This document shows, piece after piece, positions 1 through 12,082 of a stretch of DNA of 64,000 bases. The DNA is taken from the NCBI GenBank assembly GCA_032622095.1, contig CP136069.1, positions 85,582,958 through 85,646,957 of the forward strand. Reading direction: 5' to 3'. Source of the stretch: Siphonodentalium dalli. Lineage: Eukaryota; Mollusca; Scaphopoda; Gadilida; Siphonodentaliidae. A program made the translations under genes and the position numbers. Under the pieces are notes generated by a model. That model was not told the DNA's origin. It did not search any database and saw only the letters and a program-made list of their open reading frames with translations. Each line of letters begins with the position of its first letter. Positions within the stretch are counted from its first letter, which is position 1.

Positions 1-270
1 GAATATATTTCTTAGTTATTATCTGTTCCTTAATAATGTACTTCACTGTATGTGAAGGTCCCAACTAAAAATTGTACACTTTTCTGTGACTTTTGTGAGC
101 TGATATCGCAATAAACATTGAATTAATTACCCAGGAGAAAAGCCATAATTGAAAGAAACGCAAAGCAAAATCGCTCAAAAACTTATTTAAACCGTAAATA
201 TTTTAGTTGGATCTTCCCCTACAATGAACTACACTATTAAGGAACAGATAATACCTAAGAAATATATTCC
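1..270. repeat. Short element with ~70-bp terminal inverted repeats
   Basis: Bases 1-75 and 203-270 are imperfect reverse complements (GAATATATTTCTTAGTTATT at the left, its complement at the right end). This is the form of a small MITE or foldback element. The left end may be cut by the window edge, and no coding potential is seen. Confidence 0.7.
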
Positions 271-295
271 CCGCGTTATTTTTTTGACTTTATTA

Positions 296-970
296 GGTTC
301 CCTGTTAGCCATAGTAGAGATTCATGACATGATCTAAGTATGCATGGGTGAGATATATCTGCTCGGACAGGAAAAAAAAACCCAACATTTATAACTCTAG
401 AAGGAAAACACGAACAAAACGATTGAACACTAAATTGATTGCCAACATAGCAGTGAACATCCATACCAAATTTCATTGAGATTCGTCAACTGGTGGTAGA
501 GATATCTGCTAGGACGGACCAATAAAACAACATTTCACGATAAACAAAGATGAATAACTTGAGAATGGAAAAACCGGGAAAACAATTGAACACTCCATTG
601 ACTGCCCTCATGGTAGCACAGTTACTGCATGGGCATAAAGCCCCAAAAATAATGGTTTAATCAAGTTTATAAATTGGTAGGCCTATCCTTAATATTAGGA
701 TACCAGTATAAACTCGATTAAACCTTTAGTGAACATCCGTGCCAAATTTCATTGAGAATTCGTCAATGGTGGTGGAGATATCTGCTCCGAAGGACAAAAA
801 AAAACATTTCCAAATAACAAAGATGAATAACTCTGAAACGGAAATTCCAGAACATACGAATGAACACTGACTTATAATAGTAAACATCAATGCAAATTTT
901 ATTTAGATACGGCAACCAGTGTTTGATATTTATGGCCGGACTGAAGGAACAATTCAAGATCGGCACCAGT
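296..970. repeat. Three diverged tandem units of ~190-280 bp
   Basis: Phrases such as AAATTTCATTGAGATTCGTC, GAGATATCTGCT and AAAGATGAATAACT recur in the same order from about 296, 450 and 730. The units look like the dispersed non-coding repeat common in marine invertebrate genomes. Open frames here are shadows. Confidence 0.6.
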
Positions 971-2108
971 CCTGTCATTTTCACACAGCAACTTCGTGAC
1001 TTTCAGCCGTTATTGTCACATAACTGACTCCACCAATCTGTCACCATATGTTATATTATATAATCAAAAGAAACGAAATGCCCAAAATTAATAAATTGCG
1101 AGTTCCTTTTTGGGAAACTGTAGAAATTTAATGTCACTCCCTTTTATGATACTGAATGTGGTTACATTATTACCTTTGGAAGATGTCAAACTTTTGAGTT
1201 TATTTAACAATACAAAGGTTGACAAGTCAGCTGTTTTTTCTTCTTCACGGAGATGGACGGAAACTACCGAGAAACGACCCCCATTAATACAATGGAAGAT
1301 AACTCTACTACCGTACCGAGAAACGACCCCATTGATACAATGGAAGATAACTCTACTGATTACAGTACATGTACCGTATACCACACATCGCTATTTTTGG
1401 CGATACTGTCATTAATATATTAAGAAATTACCCGTTTTACGATATTATGTACACATATTGTTATTTGATGGAGCTCACATTGAAATCTATATCTATGACA
1501 GCCATTTCATAACCACATGCAATAATCTCAACCATGTTTATTTGCTTATCTCGTCACAACCTGCATGAGTATTTTGCGTGTCATATGGGCAATCCGAATT
1601 TTGTTTTACAGAGTGGTATCATATTTGTATTCTTGCTCTTGGTCAATGATATAGCTGCTTTGTCTTTAGGAAACGATAAGGTAAGACTTTCTTTGGCTCT
1701 ATATATAGGGGGTGGGCGCGAGAGTAGGACAATCCCGCAAACGCGGGCAATCCAGAAGGGATGGAGATCGGGTAAGCCCCATTATAGGCCTATACTAGTA
1801 TACAGTTTCCATTCGATTAAACTATTGTTATGAAGCTGCCTAATAGTAGGCTAATGTTGAAATAAGGGGCGGGAGTCGGGACTGTTGATTAGGCCCTATC
1901 CTCTTCAAATTAATACAGTAATAATTGGGAGATTATTTGTGCACAAGCTCAGATAATCGACAATTCATATGGCTAACATATAGCTTAGCTGGACGTTGAT
2001 TGTTGGGTTGAAACAGAGCATCATCCTGCATCATCAGGCTGCATGCATGAAACGTGCATAACAGAATTTGCACCCACCCGGTATATTAATTCTATAATTC
2101 TCGTCCCT
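971..2108. other. No recognised gene; contains a ~48-bp tandem duplication
   Basis: A phrase beginning CCGAGAAACGACCCC occurs twice in succession at about 1268 and 1316. Otherwise I recognise nothing. A methionine with a hydrophobic stretch at about 1585-1680 followed by GTAAGA could be a first exon of a secreted protein, but nothing downstream supports it. Confidence 0.4.
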
Positions 2109-2505
2109 GATAGGCCTACTCACTTGATAAGGAGAATATTTTTGTATCTGGTAGAAGATCTCCAAATCTCGCCCACAACAGTTAGGCCCCACTACAGCTT
2201 GTGATATCGGTTGGGTTGATGCTGTTTTGGACCGAGTCCCATATCCCGTTACTCTATATAACGGAGTTTACGCCCATGATCATGGGCGGGAGTTACCTTG
2301 TTTGTATATGTCTTCGGATTAGGTAAATATGTTTAATACTGCATGGAAGCTTTGCGTATATAAACACATGCAGAGGGCAGCCTTTCCCGATTAAGCGCGC
2401 GACGATATCAAACATGCATATATCAGAGGTCCGTTAAATGACAAAGCAACGATATTTATAAGTAAACAAAGCCGAGAATTTCTATTTGTCGCGCTATCAG
2501 AACAT
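2109..2505. repeat. Dispersed repeat, copy 1 (partner at 41873)
   Basis: The run from ACTCACTTGATAAGGAGAAT through GGTTGGGTTGATGCTGTTTT to ATTTATAAGTAAACAAA is repeated in the same order and strand at 41873-42265, with scattered differences. It has no coding capacity and is of unknown class. Confidence 0.75.
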
Positions 2506-3539
2506 GCATGTAAACAATACATTAAAGATATACGGGCGGACTTCCCTGTGGGTATAGCTAGGTGTTTAAAATAGTCACATCCAATAAAACCGCCATGGAT
2601 AAACAGAAATAATATTATATAATATACAGATATTGTACTTATACCAATTATATACATTTATTGTCACGTTTGTATGGGCTTAAGCGCAATTCATGGTTAT
2701 ATGTAACTAAACACACCTGGTGAATAAATAGGTTTATCCATATTAACTTAACATTAACTCCTATTGACATATCACCTCTTGTTTTCATTGATTTGGATGG
2801 GTAGGGAGCTAGCCCAACTTCTTTATCAAAATGGCTGACTCGCAATAGTATCACCTTCTGTTTTAGTTGGAGCGACTCGTGATAGCATTATATTATCTTC
2901 GGTATATATATTAGTTGGGGCTACTCGAAATAGCATTACTTTCTGTATTAGTCGAGGCGACTTTGATTTTCTTCAATTTTCGAGTATACAGGCACACCGT
3001 ATGAGGGAAGCAACCCCTCGGTGACACCATATTCACACTATATGACCATGGAAATACTATAGATTTGTGCAAGAGATGCTGATTTAATAAAAAAAAAACC
3101 AGAGCTCGAGGACTGAGACACCAAAGCTCCAGGAATGAGACACCAATTTTTTGGGACAGGGATGCTGATAATATGAAAATGTTTTTTTCCCTGATTTACT
3201 AGTAAGTCAATAAGTAAACCATATGAGGTAAGCAAGCCCTCATGCAGTGACATCACATGCATGCTATAGTATATGACCATAGTAAAGGCCCAAATCTGGG
3301 CAAAAATACATTAAAAAACATCATATACAAAATTACTAGAGTTCCGGGAAGGAGACATCAATTCTTTGGAATGCTGATAATATGTAATTAGGGATGATCA
3401 TTTTTTAACACATACTCTCAGTTGACTGTTGAGTACTCAGGCTAATTCAAACAGGTTAAAATTAGCCCAATATGCTCCTCTTGTGTTGCTAGGTAATACA
3501 CGAGGTCATGCCAATAGTTTATGGTTAGGTTAGATAGTA
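2506..3539. other. No gene; ~222-bp tandem duplication at 2990-3292
   Basis: The phrase CATATGAGG..AAGCAA..CCTC, followed by TATATGACCAT, occurs near 2996 and again near 3218, giving two units about 222 bp apart. Around 2860-2960 a shorter unit (TTAGTTGGAGCGACTCG-like) recurs two or three times. Nothing coding is recognised. Confidence 0.5.
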
Positions 3540-3715
3540 GTCACAATTACGCTTAAGCCAAATTAATTGCGCCATTGCGCTTAAGCACAATTAATTACGC
3601 TTAAGCGTAATTAATTGCTCTTAAGCGTAAATGCCCTATTTGTGCTTAAGCACAATATGTGGTATTTGTGCTTAATCGCAATTGATTGCGATTGAGCGCA
3701 ATTCATTATTAAATG
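3540..3715. repeat. Cluster of short palindromes (CTTAAGC / AATTAATT)
   Basis: GCTTAAGC-like and AATTAATTGCG-like palindromic words alternate about every 20-25 bp, with at least six CTTAAGC or CTTAATC words. The block can fold on itself in many registers. Function is unknown. Confidence 0.7.
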
Positions 3716-3747
3716 TGAATTTGGCCTCCCATACGTTTGTACCCTTG

Positions 3748-3998
3748 GTTATGTAAACAAACATTAAAAACGTTACGGAACCGATGGTTTATAAACAAAC
3801 ACACAGAGTCGTTATTTGGTGGGATAATCTGGATTCAGATTACGGATTAGACCCCGTACGGCGTGGTTCGGTAAACGAACAGACCAGAATCAGTAATCGA
3901 ACAGACCGTAATCGTAATCAATCGTTATTTCGTCGTAATCCAGATTCATATTCTGATTCCGATTACGTACTCAAACGTTCCTAATGTAAACAAACCGA
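3748..3998. mobile_element. Possible MITE flanked by a 12-bp direct repeat
   Basis: ATGTAAACAAAC lies on both sides (about 3750 and 3984). Just inside, the ends are weak inverted repeats (TTAAAAACGTT at the left, AACGTTCCTAA at the right). The class is not clear; the 12-bp flank is longer than most target duplications. Confidence 0.35.
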
Positions 3999-4188
3999 GA
4001 TTTCGCCACCTCGGAGTTTAAAAACACAATAAAACATAGGAATCCGTCACTTGTGTACACATTATTGCAGAATATAAACGATATATATCAAAGAATTTTA
4101 AATGCGGAGACAAATTTGTGTTATTAAGTGTAAACGGGGAGAATATTACTGAAATTAGCCAAATAATAATGTTATTGATAGTAACGCT

Positions 4189-4208
4189 GGGGGGGGGGGG
4201 GGGGGGGG
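4189..4208. repeat. Poly-G run of 20
   Basis: Uninterrupted G homopolymer, one of several G or C runs of 14-21 bases in the window (also 7376-7389, 13322-13342, 19809-19826, 41711-41730, 45561-45575). Exact lengths in the assembly may be unreliable. Confidence 0.85.
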
Positions 4209-4344
4209 CACTTCGGTTGATGGCGAACTTGGAGCAAATCATTGTCAATTTCATTGTCACCTTCAGCATGTTAATTTCATAATTCCATCCATGAAATACC
4301 GCCCGAACGCATGTCGATTTCAAATTCGGCGGATACGTCACCAT

Positions 4345-4828
4345 TGACCGAATTATCAGAGAGCGTTGCTATAAGGCGATGGTTCGACCCATAGCTGAGT
4401 ACGCATCGAACGTCTGGAGTCCACACACCGATGGAAACACCAAAAAGATAGAGAGGGTACAGGAAAGGGCAGCACGCATGGTGAATAACAACTACCACAG
4501 ACGCAGTGGCGCACCAGCCATGGTACAATCTCTGGAATGGACACCACTGAAGAAAAGAAGGGACATTACTAAATGCACCACCTTCTACAAATGTATCAAC
4601 GAGCTAGTATCGATTGACCACAAGACACTTCTCGAGAAGTACAAATCGTCATCACGTGGACATAACCAGAAATACCGACAACATCATAAAAGGGTTGATG
4701 TCTACAAGTACTCCTTCTTTCCATCAGCGATAAGACTATGTAGTAGAGCGGACAAACTCAAAAAGCTCACTAGAAGTAGGAGTTTAGTCCATCGGCACCA
4801 CACACGGGCTTGTGATACATCATTTTGA
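4345..4828 (+). pseudogene. 5'-truncated LINE: C-terminal end of a CR1/Jockey-type reverse transcriptase
   Basis: The frame carries the usual C-terminal signature of this group: CYKAMVRPIAEYASNVWSPH, then KIERVQERAARMV, then LEWTPLKKRRDITKCTTFYK. It belongs to the ORF2 region after the polymerase palm; endonuclease and palm are absent, so the copy is dead on arrival. The frame ends at 4828 with RACDTSF and runs into the left arm of the large inverted repeat. The mirror arm also retains a little of this coding end, so the arm may be a long LINE 3' untranslated region. Confidence 0.8.
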
Positions 4829-6610
4829 AGGTTATGACATTCCGCATCGGATAGAACCCGGTGTGAAATATACAAATGATGCAAAAGATTAATTTTAGCT
4901 GATTAAGTGCCAAAATTCAGCAAAAATCCCTGTTTTTGTAAAATTTGGCAAAATGAGAAATAAAAGTATAGAAACGCGAACATTTTGCGCTAAAATATTG
5001 TAGTCTACATATCTCTAGATATTTACTATGATAATGGTACGATTTCTCTGATATAACGAAGATTTTTAAAAGATTTATTGTAAAAATAGTCAAAACAGCG
5101 CAATTTTTCATTTTTTTTGCCTCACTTAATGGGCGATAGATCAATATTGTTTTGACTGGGGATATCGTATATAGTCTAGAAAAGTGCGTATATATATACC
5201 GCATACGACAGTATGCTGAATGTATCATCATATTTAACACATGATGTGTTATGTGAGATTATTTCAACCCTCACCCCAAAATTCATCAAAAAGTCACCGT
5301 TTTAAGAAAATTCGGCACAAATGAATACAAAGGCACAGGTATTCGGGATATGTTTGTGCTACGATATAGCAGGTTACACACTTATAAATACAAAATAATG
5401 AAATGCCATGATTGCGGTGATAAATGTGAAAAATTCTTAAATTTACGTGGAAAATAGACAAAAAAACATTAATTTTCAGTTGTTTCGCCCCTCTTAATAT
5501 GCGATTATTCAGTATTGCATTGAATGGAAATCCCGTATATAATATAGAAACTTGTGACAATATATACTCAGCCTTCATAATTGGCTACAGCAATCAGCAT
5601 TGCCGAAGCAATTTGCTGAAGCAAACTGGGCCACGGCATACTGTTGCCGTAGCGGATTGCCGAAGCCAAACAATCTGAATTAAGAGGGCTGTATACTGCA
5701 TATGGTTGTAGGAGAAGGATGTCATTTTTTGCCACAGATGCTATGTGGTGGTAGATTGTGTTACCCCCACCCCAAATTTCAGAAGAAACAAAATCAGTTT
5801 TAGAAATTTCGGTATGGCAGAAAACAAAAGCACAACTCCGATTATTTTGTGCTATTATATTGAAGTCTACCCACTTCGAGATATAGATTATGATAACGCC
5901 ATGGTATAATTTACAGATGGCAACATTTCGGAGTTTTCTGATGAAAGTAGACCGAAAATCGTGAAATATAAACTTGTTTTGCCCATCTAGATGGGGGATA
6001 ATTCAATTCCATTTTGAACAATAATCCAGGACAAACTCTCAAGAGTTGACGAGACACATAATGCATATGAATGTTTTCGGATTGTATCATCTTCTGTCAC
6101 ATTTGTTTGGTTGCGTTATTGCACCCATCGCCCCAACAGTACAATACATTGCAAGATGAGACAAACACGGAATATTCCTATACACATTTATGCATTATAC
6201 ACATACCTTATCAAGCTGAGGCGTTTGATAGCTACTTGAGTTGAAGAAATTACATCATTGTATATGTTTACTTCGCATAATATAGCTTCACAGTTGTATA
6301 AGATTATACATATTTGGAGGTTTAGTGTTTGTTTATAACCAGGTCCAGCCACAGTACATGCATGTAACTTGTGTTGCCATTACCAACGAAATCACCTGAC
6401 TCAAATGACCATTCCGCTTACACGTACACCATCAAACAACCTTTTAGACGTTTTGTGTCAAATGTGCAGCATTGCGAAATGTGTATCAGAGGGGTGTCCA
6501 ATCTTTATATCAATCGACGAACATGTGCTTAGTGAACTTTTGTTAAATTCTTCAGTAGCGGTGACCACGTCGTTACTTTTCCCAAATGGGTTGTTGGTAC
6601 GAACTACCAT
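4777..6610 (+). repeat. Left arm of a ~1.8-kb inverted repeat
   Basis: The arm is the reverse complement of 9317-11035, with point differences and small indels. It contains three diverged tandem units beginning near 4911, 5273 and 5769. Each opens with CCAAAATTCAGCAAAAA-like sequence, then a TTCGGCA..ATGAGAA-like motif, then a GCCTCACTTAATGGGCGATA-like or TTTCGCCCCTCTTAATATGC-like motif. Homology to the right arm stops near TTGGTACGA at 6608. Open frames in the arm are non-coding shadows. Confidence 0.85.
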
Positions 6611-7104
6611 TATAGTAGTACTATACATATAGTATAGCTTATAGTAGGCGTATGTGTTTCGTACGGTCTAAACACATTTTTACAGAAGTGACGATTGCGA
6701 ATCCATTTGGGAGAAAATAGTGCCGTTCATTGCATTCAATCTTCTTGCCACACACAGTATTGTGATATAGTTATGTTTGTATTTAATTATGTTGTTTACA
6801 TGATAAATAATGTTAGTTGTACACTAGATGAATGCATGCAAAACTCGCGTGCCCGTATACTTGGGTTTCTCGAATCCGTAATCGTAACTACAGCTATTGA
6901 AAATCGACAACTGATAGAAAGAACACATATACCTGAGCACCATATGCGTAATTCATGCATGCAGTAGGTTATTATGCGTAAGCTGTCAAGTTCCAACACA
7001 GCACATAATGATTTACTGTAGGCATCCATTGTAATACATTGCGCTAAATATCGCCCGAACCAAAATATTTCTAGAAAATCCGGTGAAAAACGGAAACAAT
7101 TTGT
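6611..7104. other. Spacer inside the inverted structure, nothing recognised
   Basis: Lies between the left arm and the gypsy gag remnant. No domain, tandem repeat or RNA gene is recognised. Confidence 0.4.
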
Positions 7105-7760
7105 GACACCAGATAGCTATGATGTCACAAGATCATGGTTAGATTACCAAGCACACTTTGAAATGTTTTTCCAATATAAATGGATTGGAAACTGATGACA
7201 TGGGCCTTTATCTATGCGCATCCTTGAGAGGATTGGCGCAAGGAACACTCGGTGACCTACTCCCAGGACGATAAGAAGACTACAACGTTCTTGTTGGTGC
7301 GATAAAAGGCCAATTTGCTGCCAAAAACCAGATTGACCAGATGGTACAATTGCGTGCACTACGACAAAGGGCAAAGGGGGGGGGGGGGTTACCGACGTCT
7401 GACCAATATATTATATCATACTGCAACACATGAATTGAGAGACACCTTGGCAAAGGACCAATTCATTGGTGGGTTGTGTGATCCAGATATATATACGGCT
7501 CATTGTACAACAAGCACGACTGGGCTCTCTAGGTGAGAGCATAAGACATGCATTTGAATTAGAGGCTTTTGCCAAGTCTGAAAAACATAGGGCTAAACAC
7601 TATGCTAGGGTAGTAAATGAAGCAGACACAACACAAAGCAAAAATATAGAGTTTGAAGAACTAAAAAAGATAAGAGATGAACTGAAGCCCCAAACTGGTT
7701 CTAATGGAAAAGCCCAAATAGCTCACAACCGTCCGAGACATCACAGTCCATCTCTGAGAT
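7105..7760 (+). pseudogene. Ty3/gypsy-type Gag remnant
   Basis: Pieces in shifting frames match the order of a gypsy Gag capsid region: TPDSYDVTRSWLDYQAHFEM, then LYLCASLRGLAQGTLGDLLP, then DYNVLVGAIKGQFAAKNQ, then ETLAKDQFIGGL-like, then LGESIRHAFELEAFAKSEKH. A frame change is needed near 7165, a stop occurs just after the LLPGR segment, and a poly-G run of 14 at 7376 breaks the frame again. No LTRs, reverse transcriptase or integrase are recognised beside it. The identification rests on the ordered motifs and is inference from family knowledge. Confidence 0.75.
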
Positions 7761-8099
7761 GAAGGACATAAAACAAACATTGACTGATGTGAAGAGGTGT
7801 AAAGGGGAAATTAACATAGAATGACAAACTTGGAGAACCAAAACAAGGAGAAAAAGGGTAACACAAATGAGTCCTGGATGGACTGTCGTGACGATAGACA
7901 CTGGAGACATACTTATAATGATAATCCTGATTATAACACGAACGGATACAAAGAACGCACCAGATGCAGAACTTCTCACAATCCACGCGACATGTGCCAT
8001 AATGCATATCGTGGTATGGGAGACCAGCAGAACACAAGTGGACATCGTAACTCCAACGAGTTTGTTAGATACAGCTCTTCTGAAGAGGGGATCTGTATT

Positions 8100-8416
8100 T
8101 AGATTGCAATCTGTATGTGCAGCCAGTGAGGTTTCTGATTGGTACTGGTGCAACAGTTTCCATGCTCTCAACAAACTGTATGACTACTTATCGGAAGATA
8201 AATACCATATGTTACATAAATGATGTAGCACACGAGCTGTTGATCATTGAGTCCAACGAAACGAACAAGGCATACCGAGTTGTATCATCTGACTCATCGG
8301 AAACTCTGCTAGAGATAGTATCTTCTCGTCACTTGTCAGAGCACATCAACAAAATTCCCCAGAAGGAATTGGAACTATTGAAACTGATGATCACGAGCCC
8401 ACTTATACCTCGATAA
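8100..8416 (+). pseudogene. Retropepsin-like fragment with altered active site
   Basis: From about 8117 the frame reads PVRFLIGTGATVSMLS, the position of a retroviral-type aspartic protease motif (usually D-T-G-A). Here the catalytic aspartate is glycine. It follows the Gag remnant in the usual gag-protease order, after a basic, Cys/His-containing stretch (7821-8090) that may be a decayed zinc-knuckle region. The glycine and the frame breaks upstream indicate a dead copy. Confidence 0.65.
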
Positions 8417-9316
8417 GCAGCATGGATCAGGCACCAGCTATGGTAGAGAACACAGATATTGGCAGAACATACCATATGTGACTCCTGGAAGGTCTGGAAA
8501 TTCACAAATGCTCAGAAAGCTTAACGAACCTATTATGGGTCTATACAATCACATGACAATACAGCAGTACTTTCTGCTACCATATAAGCAATGAGGGTGG
8601 GTTTCAAAGAGCTGAACCAAAACCACTCTATCCTGAAGTGAAACCAAATGCACAGGAGAAATATATTCTTCCTGACACATTGGCAGACATACATGGTCAG
8701 ATAAATTCGACATGTAATGACCAAGGCCTTGGAGATATTACGGCATCTGTTCGTCATCATATTCCAAGAAATATGGCCCAACCCAAAAACGGCGCCATGG
8801 TACCCCAAGGGGGATTCAAGGACGATAAAGAGAATTAAAGAACACCACAAGGTTGATGCCAAGGATCGATTTGATGGCTGTGACCAAGAAGATCGTGACG
8901 CATTAAAACCCCAAATACTGTGGGAAGGTCCCCATAGGGCAAAGTCGTGGATGATGACTCCCAGATAGGAGAGCCACAGAAACACAGTATATATATATTC
9001 TATTATATGGTTAAAGGGAAGTGGCAGCCATGGGGTGGGGGACATCAAGTCCCGGGTGGCTGCAGGTTCATTCCAAACACGACCCCTTGGCTCAACCTGC
9101 AGGGTTGAGCCACGAATAGATGTGGTGAGATCGCGAGCTCACCTTAATGGCTGTTCCGTCTTGTGGGTAGTTCATGCCCATTGGTCGCTAAAAACCCTCT
9201 ATGTGTATCAAAGAATAGTAGGCTATGCGACCGCATTGGAGAACATTTCTGCACCCAGATACAAACAAACTTTGGCTTCCATCGGCTCCAGGTTGCAGAC
9301 GACCTACGGTGTAAAG
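8417..9316. other. Remainder of the interior between the two arms
   Basis: Several short frames are open but none gives a domain I can name. It may hold decayed pol sequence of the gypsy remnant. A palindromic word pair (GGTTGAGCC / GGCTCAACC) lies near 9090-9115. Confidence 0.35.
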
Positions 9317-11035
9317 GAAGTCGTACCAACGACCCATTTCGGAAAAGTAACGGCGTGGTCACCGCTGCTGAAGAATTTAACAAAAGTTCACTAAGCACAG
9401 GTTCGTCGATTGATATAAAGATTGGACACCCCTCTGATATACACATTTCGCAATGCTGCGCATTTGACACAAACCGTCTAAACGGTTGTTTGATGTTGTA
9501 CGTGTAAGCGGAATGGTCATGTGAGTCAGGTGATTCCGTTGGTAATGGCAACACACGTTACAAGTTACATGTACTGTGGCTGAACCTGGTTATTAACAAT
9601 CACTAAACCTCCCAATACGTATAATCTTATACAACTGTGAAGCTATATTATGCGAAGTAAACATATATAATGATGTAATTTCTTCAACTCAAGTAACTAT
9701 CAAAAGCCTCAGCTTGATAAGGTATGTGTATAATGCATAAATATGTATAGGAATATTCCGTGTTTGTCTCATCTTGCAATGTATTGTACTGTTGTGGCGA
9801 TGGGTACAATACCGTAACCAAACAAATGCGACAGAAGATGATACAATCCGAAAACATTCATATGCATTATGTGTCTCGTCAACTCTTGAGAGTTTGTCCT
9901 GGATTATTGTTCAAAATGGAATTGAATTATCACCCATGTATATAGAGGGGCAAAACAAGTTTATATTTCACGATTTTCGGTCTACTTTCATCAGAAAACT
10001 CCGAAATGTTGCCATCTGTAAATTATACCATGGCGTTATCATAATGAAAATCTCGAAGTGGGTACACTTCAATATAATATCACAAAATAATCGGACTTGT
10101 GCTTTTGTATTCTGCCATACCGAAATTTCTAAAACTGATTTTGTTTCTTCTGAATTTTGGGGTGGGGGTGACACAATCTACCACCACATAGCATCTATGG
10201 CAAAGAATGACATCCTTATCCTACAATCATATGCAGTATATATTTCCACAAGTTTCTATATTATATACGGGATTCCATTCAATGCAATACTGAATAATCG
10301 CCTATTAAGTGGGGCGAAACAACTGAAAATGAATTATTTTTTGTCTATTTTCCACGTAAATTTAAGAAATTTTTACATCTATCGCCGCAGTCATGGCATT
10401 GCATTACTTTGTATTTGTAAGTGTGTAACCTGCTATATCGTAGCACAAACATATCCCGAATACCTGTTCTTTTGTGTTCATTTGTGCCGAATTTCCCTAA
10501 AACAGTGACTTTTTGCTGAATTTTGGGGTGAGGGTTGAAATAATCTTACATAACACATCACGTGTTAAATATGATGACATATTCAGCATACTGTCGTATG
10601 CGGTATATATATACGCACTTTTATAGACTATATACGATATCCTCGGTCAGAACAATATTGATCTATCGCCCATTAAGTGAGGCAAAAAATTTGAAAAATT
10701 GCGCTGTTTTGTCTATTTTTACAATAAATCTAAAAAAAATCTTCGTTATATCAGAGAAATCGTACCACTATCATAGTAAACATCTAGAGATATGTAGACT
10801 CCAATATTTTAGCGCAAAATGTTCGCGTTTCTATACTTGTATTTCTCATTTTGCCGAATTTTACAAAAACAGGGATTTTTGCTGAATTTTGGCACTTAAT
10901 CAGCTAAAAATCATCTTTTGCATCATTTGTATATTTCACACCGGGTCCTATCCGGTGCGGAATGTCATAACCTTCAAAATGATGTATCACAAGCCCGTGT
11001 GTGGTACCGATGGACTAAACTTTCTGAAATCGGTT
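9317..11035 (-). repeat. Right arm of the ~1.8-kb inverted repeat
   Basis: Reverse complement of 4777-6610, with the same three tandem units in mirrored order (unit boundaries near 10170 and 10535). At its outer end it keeps the equivalent of the LINE coding end (GTGTGTGGTACCGATGGAC) but lacks part of the coding sequence present in the left arm. A 244-codon open frame at 9774-10508 lies wholly in the arm and resembles no protein. Confidence 0.85.
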
Positions 11036-11072
11036 CCGTCCGCTCCACTAATGGAACTCCATGCCAAAAGAA

Positions 11073-11073
<1 letters not shown>

Positions 11074-11113
<40 letters not shown>
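11074..11113. repeat. (TA)n microsatellite
   Basis: About twenty TA dinucleotides directly outside the right arm of the large inverted repeat. Confidence 0.95.
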
Positions 11114-11116
<3 letters not shown>

Positions 11117-11228
11117 AACTGCAACTCTCTAGAAGACCTGAATAGGGAGCTGCATAGCTGTGCCCGAGGACAACAATGCATCTACATTTTACTGCAAGAC
11201 GTTTTAACCTGTAAATACAACATTGCTT

Positions 11229-11715
11229 TTAAAGGTACTCAATCCGATAAAACTCCTCTCAATTACTATTTCAATGGCTTCGGGGGTAAAAAATATTTGA
11301 TTCGAGTCGAGGAAGTCACCCATCAAAGCTCAGATTTGTTAGATATCGATTTTAGAAATCTATTATTTTTCATTATCGGGAATACTTTCTGGCCCAGCTC
11401 TCAGGCAAAATTGCGTTTTTATTACCACTTGATTTTAGAGTTATCCATCCTTGTCTGTTTGAATAGAGTTTTGGTGTTAAATCTCGAGCAGGATACGAAA
11501 TTGACGGCAATTATTAGTACTCATCTCGAGAACATAACAAATTTCAAAAATCAATATCTAATAACTCTGAGCTTTGTTTGATGGGTTCCTCGACTAGAAT
11601 CAAATATTTTTTACCCCCAAAGCCAAAGAAATAGTAATATAGGACCCTCTGATCGGATTGTTGTTGTTGGAATCTGTTGAGATGGGGACCCTCTTTACGG
11701 ATTGCGTACCTTTAA
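11229..11715 (+). mobile_element. TTAA-flanked MITE, family E, copy 1
   Basis: It begins TTAAAGGTACTCAATCC and ends in the mirrored form GGATTGCGTACCTTTAA. The interior carries the family words GGCTTCGGGGGTAAAAAATA and AATATTTGATTCGAGTCGAG. The TTAA at both ends and the inverted termini fit a piggyBac-type target site. No transposase is present. Confidence 0.8.
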
Positions 11716-12046
11716 ATTGAGTAACATATAACCTGACAGTTAATGAAATGTAATGAATCAGTATTCTCCGTTCATATAAGGGATAGGAGCTTCTTTAAGT
11801 TCTGTAACTTGTGCTCCGATCCCTTTATCGCCTCTCATCCTTATTCACCAACTGTATTTTCTTTATTTGTATTTTGTTTATTGATTCATGAGGGATAATA
11901 AAATATGTTTAAATCAACCTGACAGTATCAAAATGCAGTGCGGTTAAAAAGTCGGAACATCACCGCATGAGATATAGATTTACGACCTGATATACTATTG
12001 CTCGCATACCTCCCACGATATCGCAGCCTTGAAAATATTTTTATCG

Positions 12047-12071
12047 CGAGAGAGAGAGAGAGAGAGAGAGG
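12047..12071. repeat. (GA)n microsatellite
   Basis: A GAGAGA run of about 25 bases just before the minisatellite block. Confidence 0.9.
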
Positions 12072-12082
12072 TTTAGCAATGT

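Noticed and set aside
1585-1690. Possible signal-peptide exon (GIIFVFLLLVNDIAALSLG) followed by GTAAGA
   Set aside because: No downstream exon or family match was found; a hydrophobic run plus a donor-like site is common by chance.
9040-9080. Weak tRNA-like B-box word (GGTTCATTCC)
   Set aside because: No matching A box, acceptor stem or poly-T terminator at suitable distances.
9774-10508. 244-codon open frame on the + strand
   Set aside because: It lies wholly in the right arm of the inverted repeat. The mirrored arm does not preserve the frame and the protein has no recognisable features.
10889-11581. 230-codon open frame containing a (YI)n stretch
   Set aside because: It crosses the arm end, a TA microsatellite and a MITE, so it is a chance frame.
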